Shown piece by piece: positions 52,544 through 60,550 of a DNA stretch of 64,000 bases (positions are counted from its first letter, which is position 1; the number at the start of each line of letters is the position of its first letter). Location: assembly GCA_964371725.1 (NCBI GenBank), contig CAYJNQ010000003.1, forward strand, positions 1 to 64,000, given 5' to 3'. The DNA is from JAAYCI01 sp964371725. Lineage in GTDB: Bacteria > Bacillota > Clostridia > Oscillospirales > Ruminococcaceae. A program made the translations under genes and the position numbers. The notes under the pieces were generated by a model. It was not told the DNA's origin, searched no databases, and saw nothing but the letters and a program-made list of their open reading frames with translations.

Positions 52544-53479
52544 CTATCCTTCGTCACCTTTTTTTGCCTTGCCCTTTTTCTTGCTTTGCTGAATGAGCAA
52601 ATTGAGTTTTTCCTCGATGAATTTCGGGTTTTCACCGGCCTGAATGCTTTCCACACCTTCGCAAATCAATTCACGGCACAGGTATTCCTCATCATGCCGA
52701 ACACCAAGCTTGTTGGCCACCGGTGTAAAGAACATGTTGGCCATCATGGAGCCATACAAGGTGGTGAGCAAGGCAACCGCCATGGAAGGGCCAATCGAGT
52801 CTGGGTCGGAAAGGTCTCCAAGCATCTTGATAAGGCCGATAAGAGTACCAATCATACCAAAACCCGGGGCAAAAGCACCACCGTTTTCAAAGAAGGTTTT
52901 GCCAATGCCATGCCGCTCGTCTAGCTTGCCAAGTTCTGCCTGCAAAAGGTTGTGCACTTTTTCCGGCTCTACAGAATCTAAAACCAGCATCAGGCTGGAC
53001 TTTAAGAAGGGGTCGCTTGTTTCGTTCAGCTTGTCCTCCAAAGAGAGCAAACCCTTTACACGCGCCTCTTTTGCAAAATCCACAATCTGCTCGATGTAGG
53101 CCTGTGGGTCATACTTCGGGGGCAAAATGGCAATTTTGATAAGCTTTGGTGCCTTGGCCACCACCGAAATGGGGTAGGCCAACATCAAAGCGCCAATGGT
53201 ACCGCCCACCACAATGGCGATGGAGGGCACGTCAATAAAGGCATCTGTGATGAGGTTGAAGTTGATGGTTTGATGAACAGCCATGGTCTCTTCATAAGAA
53301 GCTTGCAGCTCGGCAAACTCCTCTGCGGTCATGCCTTCTTCCTGCACCGGTTCCGACGGCGGTGCCGTGAACACAATGCCAAAAACAACCAGCCCCACAC
53401 AGGCTATAAGCCCCAGTGCTGTGAGAATGTCGAATGAAGATTTCCCGCCTTTTTTTGCTTTCCCGCCTTCTTCGTTCAA
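52544..53479 (-). CDS. motA: flagellar stator protein MotA with an insertion after TM1
   Basis: MotA (311 aa) is the torque-generating stator subunit. Four membrane segments are seen: 16-38, 86-105, and two in the GGAFAPGFGMIGTLIGLI to GPSMAVALLTTLYGSMMAN region, which keep the conserved prolines. Between TM1 and TM2 about 45 acidic residues (39-80) replace the usual short loop. TTG start overlaps the stop of flbD (TTGA). A Lys-rich tail ends the protein. Confidence 0.93.
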   Translation of the reverse strand: MNEEGGKAKKGGKSSFDILTALGLIACVGLVVFGIVFTAPPSEPVQEEGMTAEEFAELQASYEETMAVHQTINFNLITDAFIDVPSIAIVVGGTIGALMLAYPISVVAKAPKLIKIAILPPKYDPQAYIEQIVDFAKEARVKGLLSLEDKLNETSDPFLKSSLMLVLDSVEPEKVHNLLQAELGKLDERHGIGKTFFENGGAFAPGFGMIGTLIGLIKMLGDLSDPDSIGPSMAVALLTTLYGSMMANMFFTPVANKLGVRHDEEYLCRELICEGVESIQAGENPKFIEEKLNLLIQQSKKKGKAKKGDEG

Positions 53480-53682
53480 AGGTCGTCCCTCCTTAGCAGT
53501 TCAGAAAATTGTGCACGTTTATACTTAAGTGCGGCCTGCAACACTTCCTCTACGCTTTCTTTAACAATATAGAGGTTTCCCGTGGTGAGGCGAATGGTGG
53601 TATCCGGATTTTCCTGCATCGTCTCAATCAACTCGGAATTCAGAACAAATTCAGTATCGTTGAGCTTGGTTAATTTAATCAT
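53476..53682 (-). CDS. flbD: FlbD family flagellar protein
   Basis: FlbD (68 aa) is a small conserved protein of Bacillota and spirochaete flagellar operons with a proposed regulatory or accessory role. The start MIKLTKLNDTEFVLNSELIE is typical; a GTG 72 bases upstream is in frame, but the family begins at MIKLT. It sits between flgE and motA, and its stop overlaps the TTG of motA. Confidence 0.9.
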   Translation of the reverse strand: MIKLTKLNDTEFVLNSELIETMQENPDTTIRLTTGNLYIVKESVEEVLQAALKYKRAQFSELLRRDDL

Positions 53683-53716
53683 ACAATACCCTGCCTTTGC
53701 TTTCAAGGCTTCATTT

Positions 53717-53786
53717 TGTTGCCCAGGGCCATGCGCAAGACTATTTTCATGCACATGGCCCTAGGCAACAGAGGATTTCTGTTGCC
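53717..53786 (-). promoter_or_regulatory. two mutually exclusive hairpins between flgE and flbD
   Basis: On the minus strand three related segments occur in order: GGCAACAGA, TCTGTTGCC and GGGCAACA. Hairpin A pairs the first two (9 bp, perfect, loop AATCC). Hairpin B pairs TGTTGCC (and the adjoining TAGGGCCATG) with CATGGCCCTGGGCAACA: a 17-bp stem with one G-U. Both share TGTTGCC, so only one can form at a time. The B stem is better in the minus-strand RNA than in the plus strand, where the G-U becomes a mismatch. No U-tract follows. Confidence 0.6.
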
Positions 53787-53813
53787 ATAAGGTTTAATTT
53801 TGCGTTTTCAAGC

Positions 53814-55838
53814 TTAACGCTTCAGGTTGATAAGTTCTTCGAGCATCGTATCGCTTACGGTGATGATGCGGCTGTTGGCCTGATAGCCACGCTGGGTGGT
53901 AATCATGTCGGAGAACTCGCGCGAGAGGTCCACGTTGGAGAGCTCCAACGTGCCACTGACAAGCTGGCCGGCACTGCCTTCGCCGGGTTGGGAGAGCACC
54001 GGGGCACCGGAGTTTTGGCTGACGATGTAGGAAGTGGAGCCGCTTTGTGTGAGGCCGGATTGGTTGGCAAACGTGGCCAAATCGATGCGGCCGATGTACA
54101 CCTCAGTGCCTTGGCTGTCGAGCCCCACGATGATGCCGTTGCCGGCAATGGCGATGCCGGTCATGTCGGCAAGGCCTTGTGGGCCGCCCTCAGTGCCGTT
54201 GCGCAAAGTGAGCGCTTTCGAGGAAAGGCCCAATGCATAGCTTTCGCCCGAGGGGTCTGCCGTGCCGGAAAGGAACTGATAGGAGCCTGTGCCCGTGGGT
54301 GGTGGGTAGGCATTGTTGAAAGTGGAGCCCGTGATGAGAGCCTCGTCGTTGGTGCCCGTGGTGGTGGTGGGAACATCACCGGCTTCGGCGGTGCCTGTGG
54401 CCGCATCGGTGTAGGAATAGGCAACGGCTACCGGCGCACTGTTTTCTTTGGATGTCAGAACCAAGCTTCCGGCATTGAGGCTGGCCGTATACGCAAAACT
54501 TGAATCGGCGTTGATGGGTGCCACAATTTCGTTGAGTTGGCTTGTGAGATCGCCGCCGGCAAGTGTGATGCTTTTTCCGCCAATCACAAAAGGTACGGCC
54601 GTGTCCATGGTATCGGCAATGGCCAGCGTATAGGCAGAGGGGCTTCCTGCCACCATCGCATCACTTTTCCAAGCGTTGGTAACGGATTCAAAGCTCGGGC
54701 GGTTCATCTCGATGTAGTCGTTCTGGTTTGCGGGGTTTACCAAGTTGAATTTGCCGCTTGTGGTACGGGTGCTGTCGATGGTGCCAACATAGGATGTGCC
54801 GTTCACCATCATGGAAATGTTCCACGCTTCGGGTGGTCCCGCAGAGTATGTGGCGCTAAAGCCATCTGCAGCACCGGTGCCCACGGCGCCTGTGCCCGAG
54901 AATTCAGAGCCTACCGTGCCACTGGGCGTGATGCCTCCAAAATAGGCCGTGGGAGTTTCAAATTTCACATTGCCGTATTGAATGTTGTAATCGGTGGAGG
55001 CAAGGTCTGCACCCGTGAGATAGCCCGAAGGGGGCAAATTGGCCGCCGAGAAGGGGTCGTTTGTCGGGTCGGAGGTGGCGAGAGTAAACGTGCCGGCCGC
55101 ATGGGGCTGGCCGCCGTTGGCTGCCACAATGGCGTCGTTGATGGCCTGGTTTACTTGCGCCATGTTGGAAAAGTTTTCGTTTGCGTTGAACGTGACCACG
55201 ATGCCCGTGGAGGAGATGGTGGCCGTGGCTCTTACGCCGTCTGTGAGGGTGGAGTCGGACGAAAAGTTGAAGTTGATGTTGCCATCTTTGGTGTTGTTGC
55301 TGGCCGTGAGTGTGAACGGCACGCCGTTGATGGTTTCCTCCACCGAGGCCGGTGTGGGCGCCACATTGGCCAGCGCCACTGTGATGCGCTCGCTGCCGGC
55401 TGCTTTTCCCGTTGGGTCGCCGTTTACACCAAGCACATAGTTGCCCTGTGTGTCCACAAGGTTGCCGGCAGAATCGAAATTCAACATGCCGGCACGCGTG
55501 TAGTAAATGTTGCCGGCGGCATCCATCACCTGCAAAAATCCATCACCGTCGATGGCCACGTCCATGGTTTGGCCGGACATCGAGAACGTGGAGCGAGTCA
55601 TGAGCAAATCCACACTGCCCACCTGCGAGCCGTAGCCCACCTGAGAGGGGTTCGTGCCGCCCTGGCCGCCCGTGGGTGCACTGGAGGAGCTGATGTTTTG
55701 ATAGTAAATATCACTGAAAGTGGTACGAGAGGATTTAAAACCGTAGGTGTTTACGTTGGCGATGTTGTTGCCGATGGTGTCCATGCGGGTTTGATGCGTG
55801 CTTAAACCCGAAACACCCGAGTACATAGAACGAACCAT
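53814..55838 (-). CDS. flgE: flagellar hook protein FlgE
   Basis: FlgE (674 aa) polymerises into the hook. N-terminal motif MYSGVSGLSTHQTRMDTIGN and NIANVNTYGFKSSRTTF, C-terminal NVDLSREFSDMITTQRGYQ and NSRIITVSDTMLEELINLKR are the rod/hook ends. The middle, rich in Thr, Gly, Ala and Asn, contains several extra domains (about residues 150-560), making it larger than the usual 260-450 aa. The ATG at 55838 follows an AAGGAG site; upstream frame extension has none. Confidence 0.95.
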   Translation of the reverse strand: MVRSMYSGVSGLSTHQTRMDTIGNNIANVNTYGFKSSRTTFSDIYYQNISSSSAPTGGQGGTNPSQVGYGSQVGSVDLLMTRSTFSMSGQTMDVAIDGDGFLQVMDAAGNIYYTRAGMLNFDSAGNLVDTQGNYVLGVNGDPTGKAAGSERITVALANVAPTPASVEETINGVPFTLTASNNTKDGNINFNFSSDSTLTDGVRATATISSTGIVVTFNANENFSNMAQVNQAINDAIVAANGGQPHAAGTFTLATSDPTNDPFSAANLPPSGYLTGADLASTDYNIQYGNVKFETPTAYFGGITPSGTVGSEFSGTGAVGTGAADGFSATYSAGPPEAWNISMMVNGTSYVGTIDSTRTTSGKFNLVNPANQNDYIEMNRPSFESVTNAWKSDAMVAGSPSAYTLAIADTMDTAVPFVIGGKSITLAGGDLTSQLNEIVAPINADSSFAYTASLNAGSLVLTSKENSAPVAVAYSYTDAATGTAEAGDVPTTTTGTNDEALITGSTFNNAYPPPTGTGSYQFLSGTADPSGESYALGLSSKALTLRNGTEGGPQGLADMTGIAIAGNGIIVGLDSQGTEVYIGRIDLATFANQSGLTQSGSTSYIVSQNSGAPVLSQPGEGSAGQLVSGTLELSNVDLSREFSDMITTQRGYQANSRIITVSDTMLEELINLKR

Positions 55839-55858
55839 ATCAAAATCTCCTTTTTTGT

Positions 55859-55894
55859 GTTTGGCAAAAACAAGGACAAGCATATTTGCCAAAC
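55859..55894 (-). promoter_or_regulatory. hairpin in the flgE 5' region
   Basis: A perfect 10-bp inverted repeat GTTTGGCAAA / TTTGCCAAAC with a 16-base loop, 21 bases upstream of the flgE ATG and just before its AAAGGAG site. Its position suggests control of ribosome access or RNA stability; no evidence for either. Confidence 0.45.
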
Positions 55895-55922
55895 AAAGTT
55901 TTGATACCGCCTGCTTATAGGA

Positions 55923-55946
55923 AAACCCCTCAGTCAGTTAGGGTTT
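55923..55946 (-). promoter_or_regulatory. weak hairpin between the TIGR02530-type gene and flgE
   Basis: A short inverted repeat AAACCC / GGGTTT with a 12-base loop, followed on the minus strand by GGGGTTTTCC. It could be a weak terminator or pause site. Confidence 0.3.
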
Positions 55947-55973
55947 ATAAAGCTTCCTGCAATAGGGCCAGCT

Positions 55974-56363
55974 TTAGATGATGACGGTACCGTCGATATT
56001 GGTGAACACACTGCCTTTTGTCGCTTCGCTGTCCACGGTAATCACTTTGCCGCTGGCTGCGTTGACGATGTAGGCGTTTTGGTCGATGAGAATCAAAGCT
56101 TCGCGCAGGCCTTTTTCCTGGGCCATTTGAACACCTTGATCCAAACGCTGTAAATTTTGTGAGGAAACATCAATTTGCCTTTCGTGCACACGAGAAACGG
56201 CGTGCTTGGAAAAAGCGATGTTGCTGCCGGCTTCGAGCTGCCCTTGCAAAACCGATAGAAAAGAGGCGCTGTTTTCTGTGCCGCTTTTTGCCGGGCTGCT
56301 TTGTGGTAGGGCGTTGGGGGTGCCGGTAACAATGGGACGTGTGAGATTGTGTAGCCTATCCAT
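55974..56363 (-). CDS. TIGR02530-type flagellar operon protein
   Basis: A 129-aa protein whose middle matches a conserved flagellar operon family: FSKHAVSRVHERQIDVS, NLQRLDQGVQMAQEKGLREAL, LILIDQNAYIVNAASGKVIT. Function is not established; it may help hook or FlgD assembly, as these genes lie between flgD and flgE in many Bacillota. Polar, no signal peptide. Similar position here. Confidence 0.85.
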   Translation of the reverse strand: MDRLHNLTRPIVTGTPNALPQSSPAKSGTENSASFLSVLQGQLEAGSNIAFSKHAVSRVHERQIDVSSQNLQRLDQGVQMAQEKGLREALILIDQNAYIVNAASGKVITVDSEATKGSVFTNIDGTVII

Positions 56364-56417
56364 GCAAAAACCTCCTTGTCTGGCATGGCATCCGAAATTT
56401 TTGGGTGAAAAATCTTT

Positions 56418-57185
56418 TTATACACCCGTTGTGGTGAAGCTGGATCTTTGGAAAATGGCTTCGTGCCCGGCTGCGTCGCGAACCACAACATTCACTTGGT
56501 ACTGTGTGGCGGGGGCAAGGCCTGTCAATTCATACTCGAGCTCTTTCAGGCCCGTGGCAGCTAGGGTGCCCTGTTTTACCGTGCTCAAATTGCTGAAATC
56601 GGCGTTTGTATCGGTGGTGTAGTACACGTCGTAGGTCAGGCTTTGTGAGATAGCTACGTCTGAAACCGGGCTTTCCCAGCGGAAGTTGGCGGAATCGTTT
56701 GTGATATCAGAGTTGATGATGGCAATTTGGTTTGCCTTGTCAATCTCGGCCTGGCTGCTGCCGGCGCTCGGGTCGTCCAGCGTCATAATCTGGCTCATGA
56801 GGAACTCTTTCCCATTTACGGTGAAGGTGAATTCATCGCCGGAAAAATTAACCTTGGAAACGATACCGGTTTCTTGCGATACACTGCCGCCAATGCTATA
56901 AGAAGCGGCCGTAACCGTTTTGCCAAGCAGGCTTGAAACATAGTTGGTTTGCGAATAGTAGGAAAGTTCTTGCATGGCCTCCATAGACGAAAATTGGGCA
57001 AGCTGCGCAAGGAATTCCGTGTCGTCAACCGGGTCTAGGAAATCTTGGTTGCTAAGCTGTGCAATCATCATCTGCAAAAAGTCATCTACGGCAACACTTT
57101 GGTCGGCATCGGTTGAAAATGGAGTTTCTACGGTTAGGCCGCCCACTTGTGTGGTGCTGTTGTCTATCTGGCGAATGTCACTCAT
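56418..57185 (-). CDS. flgD: flagellar hook assembly protein FlgD
   Basis: FlgD (255 aa) caps the growing hook. The N-terminal LQMMIAQLSNQDFLDPVDDTEFLAQLAQFSSMEAM is the family hallmark (only part quoted: FLQMMIAQLSNQDF). A beta-rich C-terminal half includes a fibronectin-like segment with VVRDAAGHEAIFQRSSF. The ATG at 57185 is 8 bases from AAGGAGG, the one at 57191 only 2. Confidence 0.93.
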   Translation of the reverse strand: MSDIRQIDNSTTQVGGLTVETPFSTDADQSVAVDDFLQMMIAQLSNQDFLDPVDDTEFLAQLAQFSSMEAMQELSYYSQTNYVSSLLGKTVTAASYSIGGSVSQETGIVSKVNFSGDEFTFTVNGKEFLMSQIMTLDDPSAGSSQAEIDKANQIAIINSDITNDSANFRWESPVSDVAISQSLTYDVYYTTDTNADFSNLSTVKQGTLAATGLKELEYELTGLAPATQYQVNVVVRDAAGHEAIFQRSSFTTTGV

Positions 57186-57212
57186 CGGCATGTCCTCCTT
57201 TCCATAATTTGT

Positions 57213-58544
57213 TTAGATGTAGGTGTCTAGCGCGCTGGTGGGCTGGCTCGAAAGCGTGTTTTGTGTTTCGGGCAAAGCCTCGGGTTCTCCCCGAACCGTG
57301 CGTCGCACCAAATTTTGTTGCGTTTGCGCTTGCCAATAGGCCCTTCGTTCTTCGCGCTCGTTTTGATGTTCGTTCAACAGTTCTGCGTCTTCGCTGCTTT
57401 GCACTTCTTGCACCTCCACGTGTAGCGGGCTCAAGCTGTTGCGTAGCTGCTCTAGGTCGGCCGCCAAAAGGCGCTGAGCTTCGGCGCTTTGCGCAATCAA
57501 GGTAAGCGTAAGGCCGTTTTCTGTGGCTTTGAGTTGTACCACCACTTCTCCAAGACCCTCGGGCATGAGCTTGACGGTAAACTCATCTAGGCCGGATTGT
57601 AGGCCGCTTTCAATGCCGCTTTGCATCTGCGTTAAAAAAGCAGGGGCAGCTTCGGCCGTGGTGACGTTTCCCGTGGTGACAAGGCCGGGTTGTTGCATCA
57701 AAGGCAGGGCTGTGTTGGTGGCGACTTGGCTGTCGGTGCTCTCGGCGTTTGTACCGTTTGAAGACGTTGTGCCGGCCGCTGTGTTTTGGCCGCTGTCTCC
57801 TGCCGTTGTTGCCGTTTGCATGGCCGTGTTTGTTGTCGCTTGCACAGCCGTGTTTTGCGTACCGGCAGCCGTTGAGGCCGGAGCCGCATCGGACGTTTGC
57901 GTTTGCGAGGGCGTTTGCAAAGGAGACGCTTGTGAGCCGAGCGTAGCTTTTCCCTGTAACGCTTGCAAGACGTCCTGCGAAGAAGCGTTTACCAATAGGG
58001 CAATGGCTTCTTGTGTATTTGGCAAAGACCAAGCGAGTGTGCCGTCTGCCTGCAAAGAGGGGGTTTGGGTCTGTCCGCTTATCTGCGCGAGAAGATTCAT
58101 GAGCTGCTCGCCCAAAACCACTTGCCCGGCCTCCTCCGCAAGGGTTTCCAGCTCTGCTTGCAAGCTGTCAATAAGCGCCAAAAGCGTTTGTTCTTCCTCA
58201 TTTTCCGGTGCGGCAAAGAGCTGTTGCATGATTTGCCCGGCAAGACCCTCTAAATGGGAAAGGTCTATGCCACCAAGCCCCAGAATATCAAGGTTTGAAA
58301 ACTCGCCCGAGAGCAGGGTTTCGGCTAGGAAATCGCCACCGAGCAGACCCGAGCTCAACAGGTCGCCGTAGGATTCGTTCCCCAAAAGCAAACTGTCTGC
58401 CGTAAGGCCTAAGCCTGTGCTGTCTTGGGTGCTGAGCCCGGCCAAAATTTGTGCAAAGTCCACGCCGGAAGAAGTGCCGGAAGAAGCGGTGCCAAAGCTT
58501 GTCATATCCACCTGTGGAAGGGTAGAAATTAGGTTTGTGTTCAT
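57213..58544 (-). CDS. fliK: flagellar hook-length control protein FliK
   Basis: FliK (443 aa) measures hook length. It has a Gln/Thr/Ser/Ala-rich linker (about residues 195-290) and a C-terminal domain with LDEFTVKLMPEGLGEVVVQL and ENGLTLTLIAQSAEAQRLL, the FliK-C domain typical of the family. ATG at 58544 with AAGGAGG 8 bases upstream; the GTG at 58553 overlaps that site. Located between flgD and fliJ as usual. Confidence 0.9.
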   Translation of the reverse strand: MNTNLISTLPQVDMTSFGTASSGTSSGVDFAQILAGLSTQDSTGLGLTADSLLLGNESYGDLLSSGLLGGDFLAETLLSGEFSNLDILGLGGIDLSHLEGLAGQIMQQLFAAPENEEEQTLLALIDSLQAELETLAEEAGQVVLGEQLMNLLAQISGQTQTPSLQADGTLAWSLPNTQEAIALLVNASSQDVLQALQGKATLGSQASPLQTPSQTQTSDAAPASTAAGTQNTAVQATTNTAMQTATTAGDSGQNTAAGTTSSNGTNAESTDSQVATNTALPLMQQPGLVTTGNVTTAEAAPAFLTQMQSGIESGLQSGLDEFTVKLMPEGLGEVVVQLKATENGLTLTLIAQSAEAQRLLAADLEQLRNSLSPLHVEVQEVQSSEDAELLNEHQNEREERRAYWQAQTQQNLVRRTVRGEPEALPETQNTLSSQPTSALDTYI

Positions 58545-58575
58545 CTGTTTCACCTCCTTTCCATATGGTTTTATT

Positions 58576-58607
58576 TATACAAAATTCAAATGTGCTGAAT
58601 TTGTATA
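58576..58607 (-). promoter_or_regulatory. AT-rich inverted repeat between fliJ and fliK
   Basis: TATACAAAATTCA (58576-58588) and TGAATTTGTATA (58596-58607) form a 12-bp stem with one bulged A and a 7-base loop, in the 60-base gap. Not followed by a U-tract. Role unknown; a processing or stability element is possible. Confidence 0.35.
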
Positions 58608-58614
58608 CGGTGTG

Positions 58615-59091
58615 TTAAGAAACGATTTCCTCGTCTTCGGTCTCGCTTTGCCTGGTTTCGATGTGCTTTCGGCTTACAAGTTCCGAAATACGCTCGGCCT
58701 CTTCACGTCTCGTATCGGCGAGGTATTCGTCCCACTGTTTTTCTCGCAACTTTTCAAGACTTTGCACGTCTTGGTCCAACGCAATGACAATGGCGAGTTG
58801 TTTTTCAATCTCTATATCGAGCTCGCACATTTTTTCTTCCAAAATTTGCACGAGCGTGTCCGCGTTTTCTCGGAAGTACGCCATCTTGCGAACTTCACTC
58901 ACAGAAAGCCCTTTACCCATATCTCGGTACAGTGCAGCTTCCTTTTCGGCCACCTGCCTTTGCACACCATCACGGCGGTGTTCTGTGTCCAAACGCTCGC
59001 GGCGCAGGCGTGCAAGCTCATTGCTTTCTTTTTCATATAAGCTATGTTTGTACGAGAGCATTCTCTCAAGCGAAAAGACAAATTTTTTCAT
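58615..59091 (-). CDS. fliJ: flagellar export chaperone FliJ
   Basis: FliJ (158 aa) is an almost wholly alpha-helical coiled-coil protein that contacts FliI and FlhA. It starts MKKFVFSLERMLSYKHSLYE, followed by heptad-like runs rich in Glu, Lys, Arg and Leu; the C-terminus is acidic (EDEEIVS). It lies 8 bases after fliI. Confidence 0.9.
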   Translation of the reverse strand: MKKFVFSLERMLSYKHSLYEKESNELARLRRERLDTEHRRDGVQRQVAEKEAALYRDMGKGLSVSEVRKMAYFRENADTLVQILEEKMCELDIEIEKQLAIVIALDQDVQSLEKLREKQWDEYLADTRREEAERISELVSRKHIETRQSETEDEEIVS

Positions 59092-59099
59092 AGGCTGTG

Positions 59100-60413
59100 T
59101 CAGCGTGCTACGCTAACCATCAAATTTTGGGTTTGCTCGTAAGTGAATTTTTCATCCACCTTTTGTTGCAAGAGGTTGTTGATGGCGCTCATGTGCGAAA
59201 TCGCATCGTCCAGTTCCGGGTTTGTGCCGATTTTGTAAGCTCCGATGGCAATGAGGTCTTCGTTGGCCGCGAATGTGGCCATGAGGTTGCGAAGCCGTGC
59301 GGCCGCCTTTTTTTGCTCGGGCGGTGCAATGTCGTTCATGAGGCGGCTGATGCTGGAAAGCACATCGATGGCGGGGTAATGGTTTTTATGCGCCACCTTG
59401 CGCGAGAGCATGATGTGCCCATCGATGATGCTTCGAACGGTGTCGGAAATGGGCTCGTTCATGTCATCTCCCTCCACCAAAACCGTGTATACACCTGTGA
59501 TGGAACCTTTTTCAAAGTTGCCGCTGCGCTCGAGCAGGCGCGGCAAACTGGAATAGATGGAGGGTGTATAACCACGTGCCACGGGTGGTTCGCCAATGGC
59601 AAGGCCGATGTCGCGCTGCGCCATACAAAAACGTGTAAGCGAATCCATCATAAGCAGAACATCTTTCCCTTGGTCGCGAAAATATTCGGCCACGGCCGTG
59701 GCGCTCATAGCACATTTGTTGCGAAGCATGGCGGGTTGGTCGCTTGTGGCTACCACCACCACACTGCGTGCGGCACCCTCTTCGCCAAGGTCTCGTTCTA
59801 AAAATTCCACCACTTCGCGGCCACGTTCGCCCACAAGAGCAATCACGTTCACGTCGGCTTTCACATTGCGTGCGAGCATCCCCATCAAGGTGGATTTTCC
59901 CACGCCGGAGCCGGCGAAAATGCCCATTCTTTGTCCCTTGCCTATCGTTAAAAAACCGTCGATGGCTTTCACACCCATTTCAATGGGCTCTTCAATGCGT
60001 GGTCGCTGCATGGGGTTTGAGGCTTCACCGGTAACACGGTAGGGGTTTCCAAAAGCGGGCAGGGCACCTTTTCCGTCCATTGGGCGGCCAAGCGCATCAA
60101 CCGTGCGGCCTATCATCTCATCACACACTTGAATTTCCAGCTTCTTGCCGGTGTTGATAACCGTGGAACCATAGCCGATGCCCTCGGTTTCTTCATAGGG
60201 CATGAGAAGCACTTTGTTGCCTTTAAACCCAACCACTTCGGCCAGCACCTCGCGCCCGTCTTGCAACTGGATGCGGCACACGTCTCCGATGATGCCAACA
60301 AGGCCCGTGGCTTCTACCGTCATGCCGATGAGTTTGTCAATTTTGCCGATGCGCGTGTAAAGGTCATCTACATGGAGCATTTGGCGGAAAGCGGTGCGAT
60401 TCGTGACGGTCAC
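59100..60413 (-). CDS. fliI: flagellum-specific ATPase FliI
   Basis: FliI (437 aa) powers flagellar export. Walker A is GIFAGSGVGKST, Walker B is VLLMMDSLTRFCMAQRDI, and the ERGREV and VARGYTPSIYSSLPRLLERS motifs are typical of the F1-like family. The start is uncertain: a GTG at 60413 lies right on AGGAGG; an ATG at about 60383 (MLHVDDLYTRI) has no ribosome site. A promoter lies 30-60 bases upstream. Confidence 0.95.
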   Translation of the reverse strand: MTVTNRTAFRQMLHVDDLYTRIGKIDKLIGMTVEATGLVGIIGDVCRIQLQDGREVLAEVVGFKGNKVLLMPYEETEGIGYGSTVINTGKKLEIQVCDEMIGRTVDALGRPMDGKGALPAFGNPYRVTGEASNPMQRPRIEEPIEMGVKAIDGFLTIGKGQRMGIFAGSGVGKSTLMGMLARNVKADVNVIALVGERGREVVEFLERDLGEEGAARSVVVVATSDQPAMLRNKCAMSATAVAEYFRDQGKDVLLMMDSLTRFCMAQRDIGLAIGEPPVARGYTPSIYSSLPRLLERSGNFEKGSITGVYTVLVEGDDMNEPISDTVRSIIDGHIMLSRKVAHKNHYPAIDVLSSISRLMNDIAPPEQKKAAARLRNLMATFAANEDLIAIGAYKIGTNPELDDAISHMSAINNLLQQKVDEKFTYEQTQNLMVSVAR

Positions 60414-60444
60414 CTCCTCGGTGTATGACAGATCGAAAAACCAC

Positions 60445-60472
60445 CGTATAGTATAAAATAGAAAAGTGTCAA
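60445..60472 (-). promoter_or_regulatory. promoter upstream of fliI
   Basis: On the minus strand TTGACA (60472-60467), 16 bases and TATACG (60450-60445): perfect -35, four or more matches at -10. It is embedded in a 137-base gap between fliH and fliI, and overlaps one arm of an inverted repeat GTGTCAA / TTGACAC (60466-60472 and 60496-60502). Perhaps a secondary internal promoter for fliI and downstream genes. Confidence 0.5.
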
Positions 60473-60550
60473 TTTAATGAATCCGGATGTTTTTTTTGAC
60501 ACGTGAGAGCGACAGAGTATTATACAAAATTTTTAGGAAAATGAAAAGCC

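Noticed and set aside
53683..53754. Longer flbD starting at the GTG at 53754
   Set aside because: The extension runs through the hairpin region and has no ribosome site; the family begins at MIKLT.
54537..55805. 422-codon open frame on the plus strand opposite flgE
   Set aside because: It is antisense to a well-recognised hook gene, has no matching motifs and only arises from the skewed codon use of flgE.
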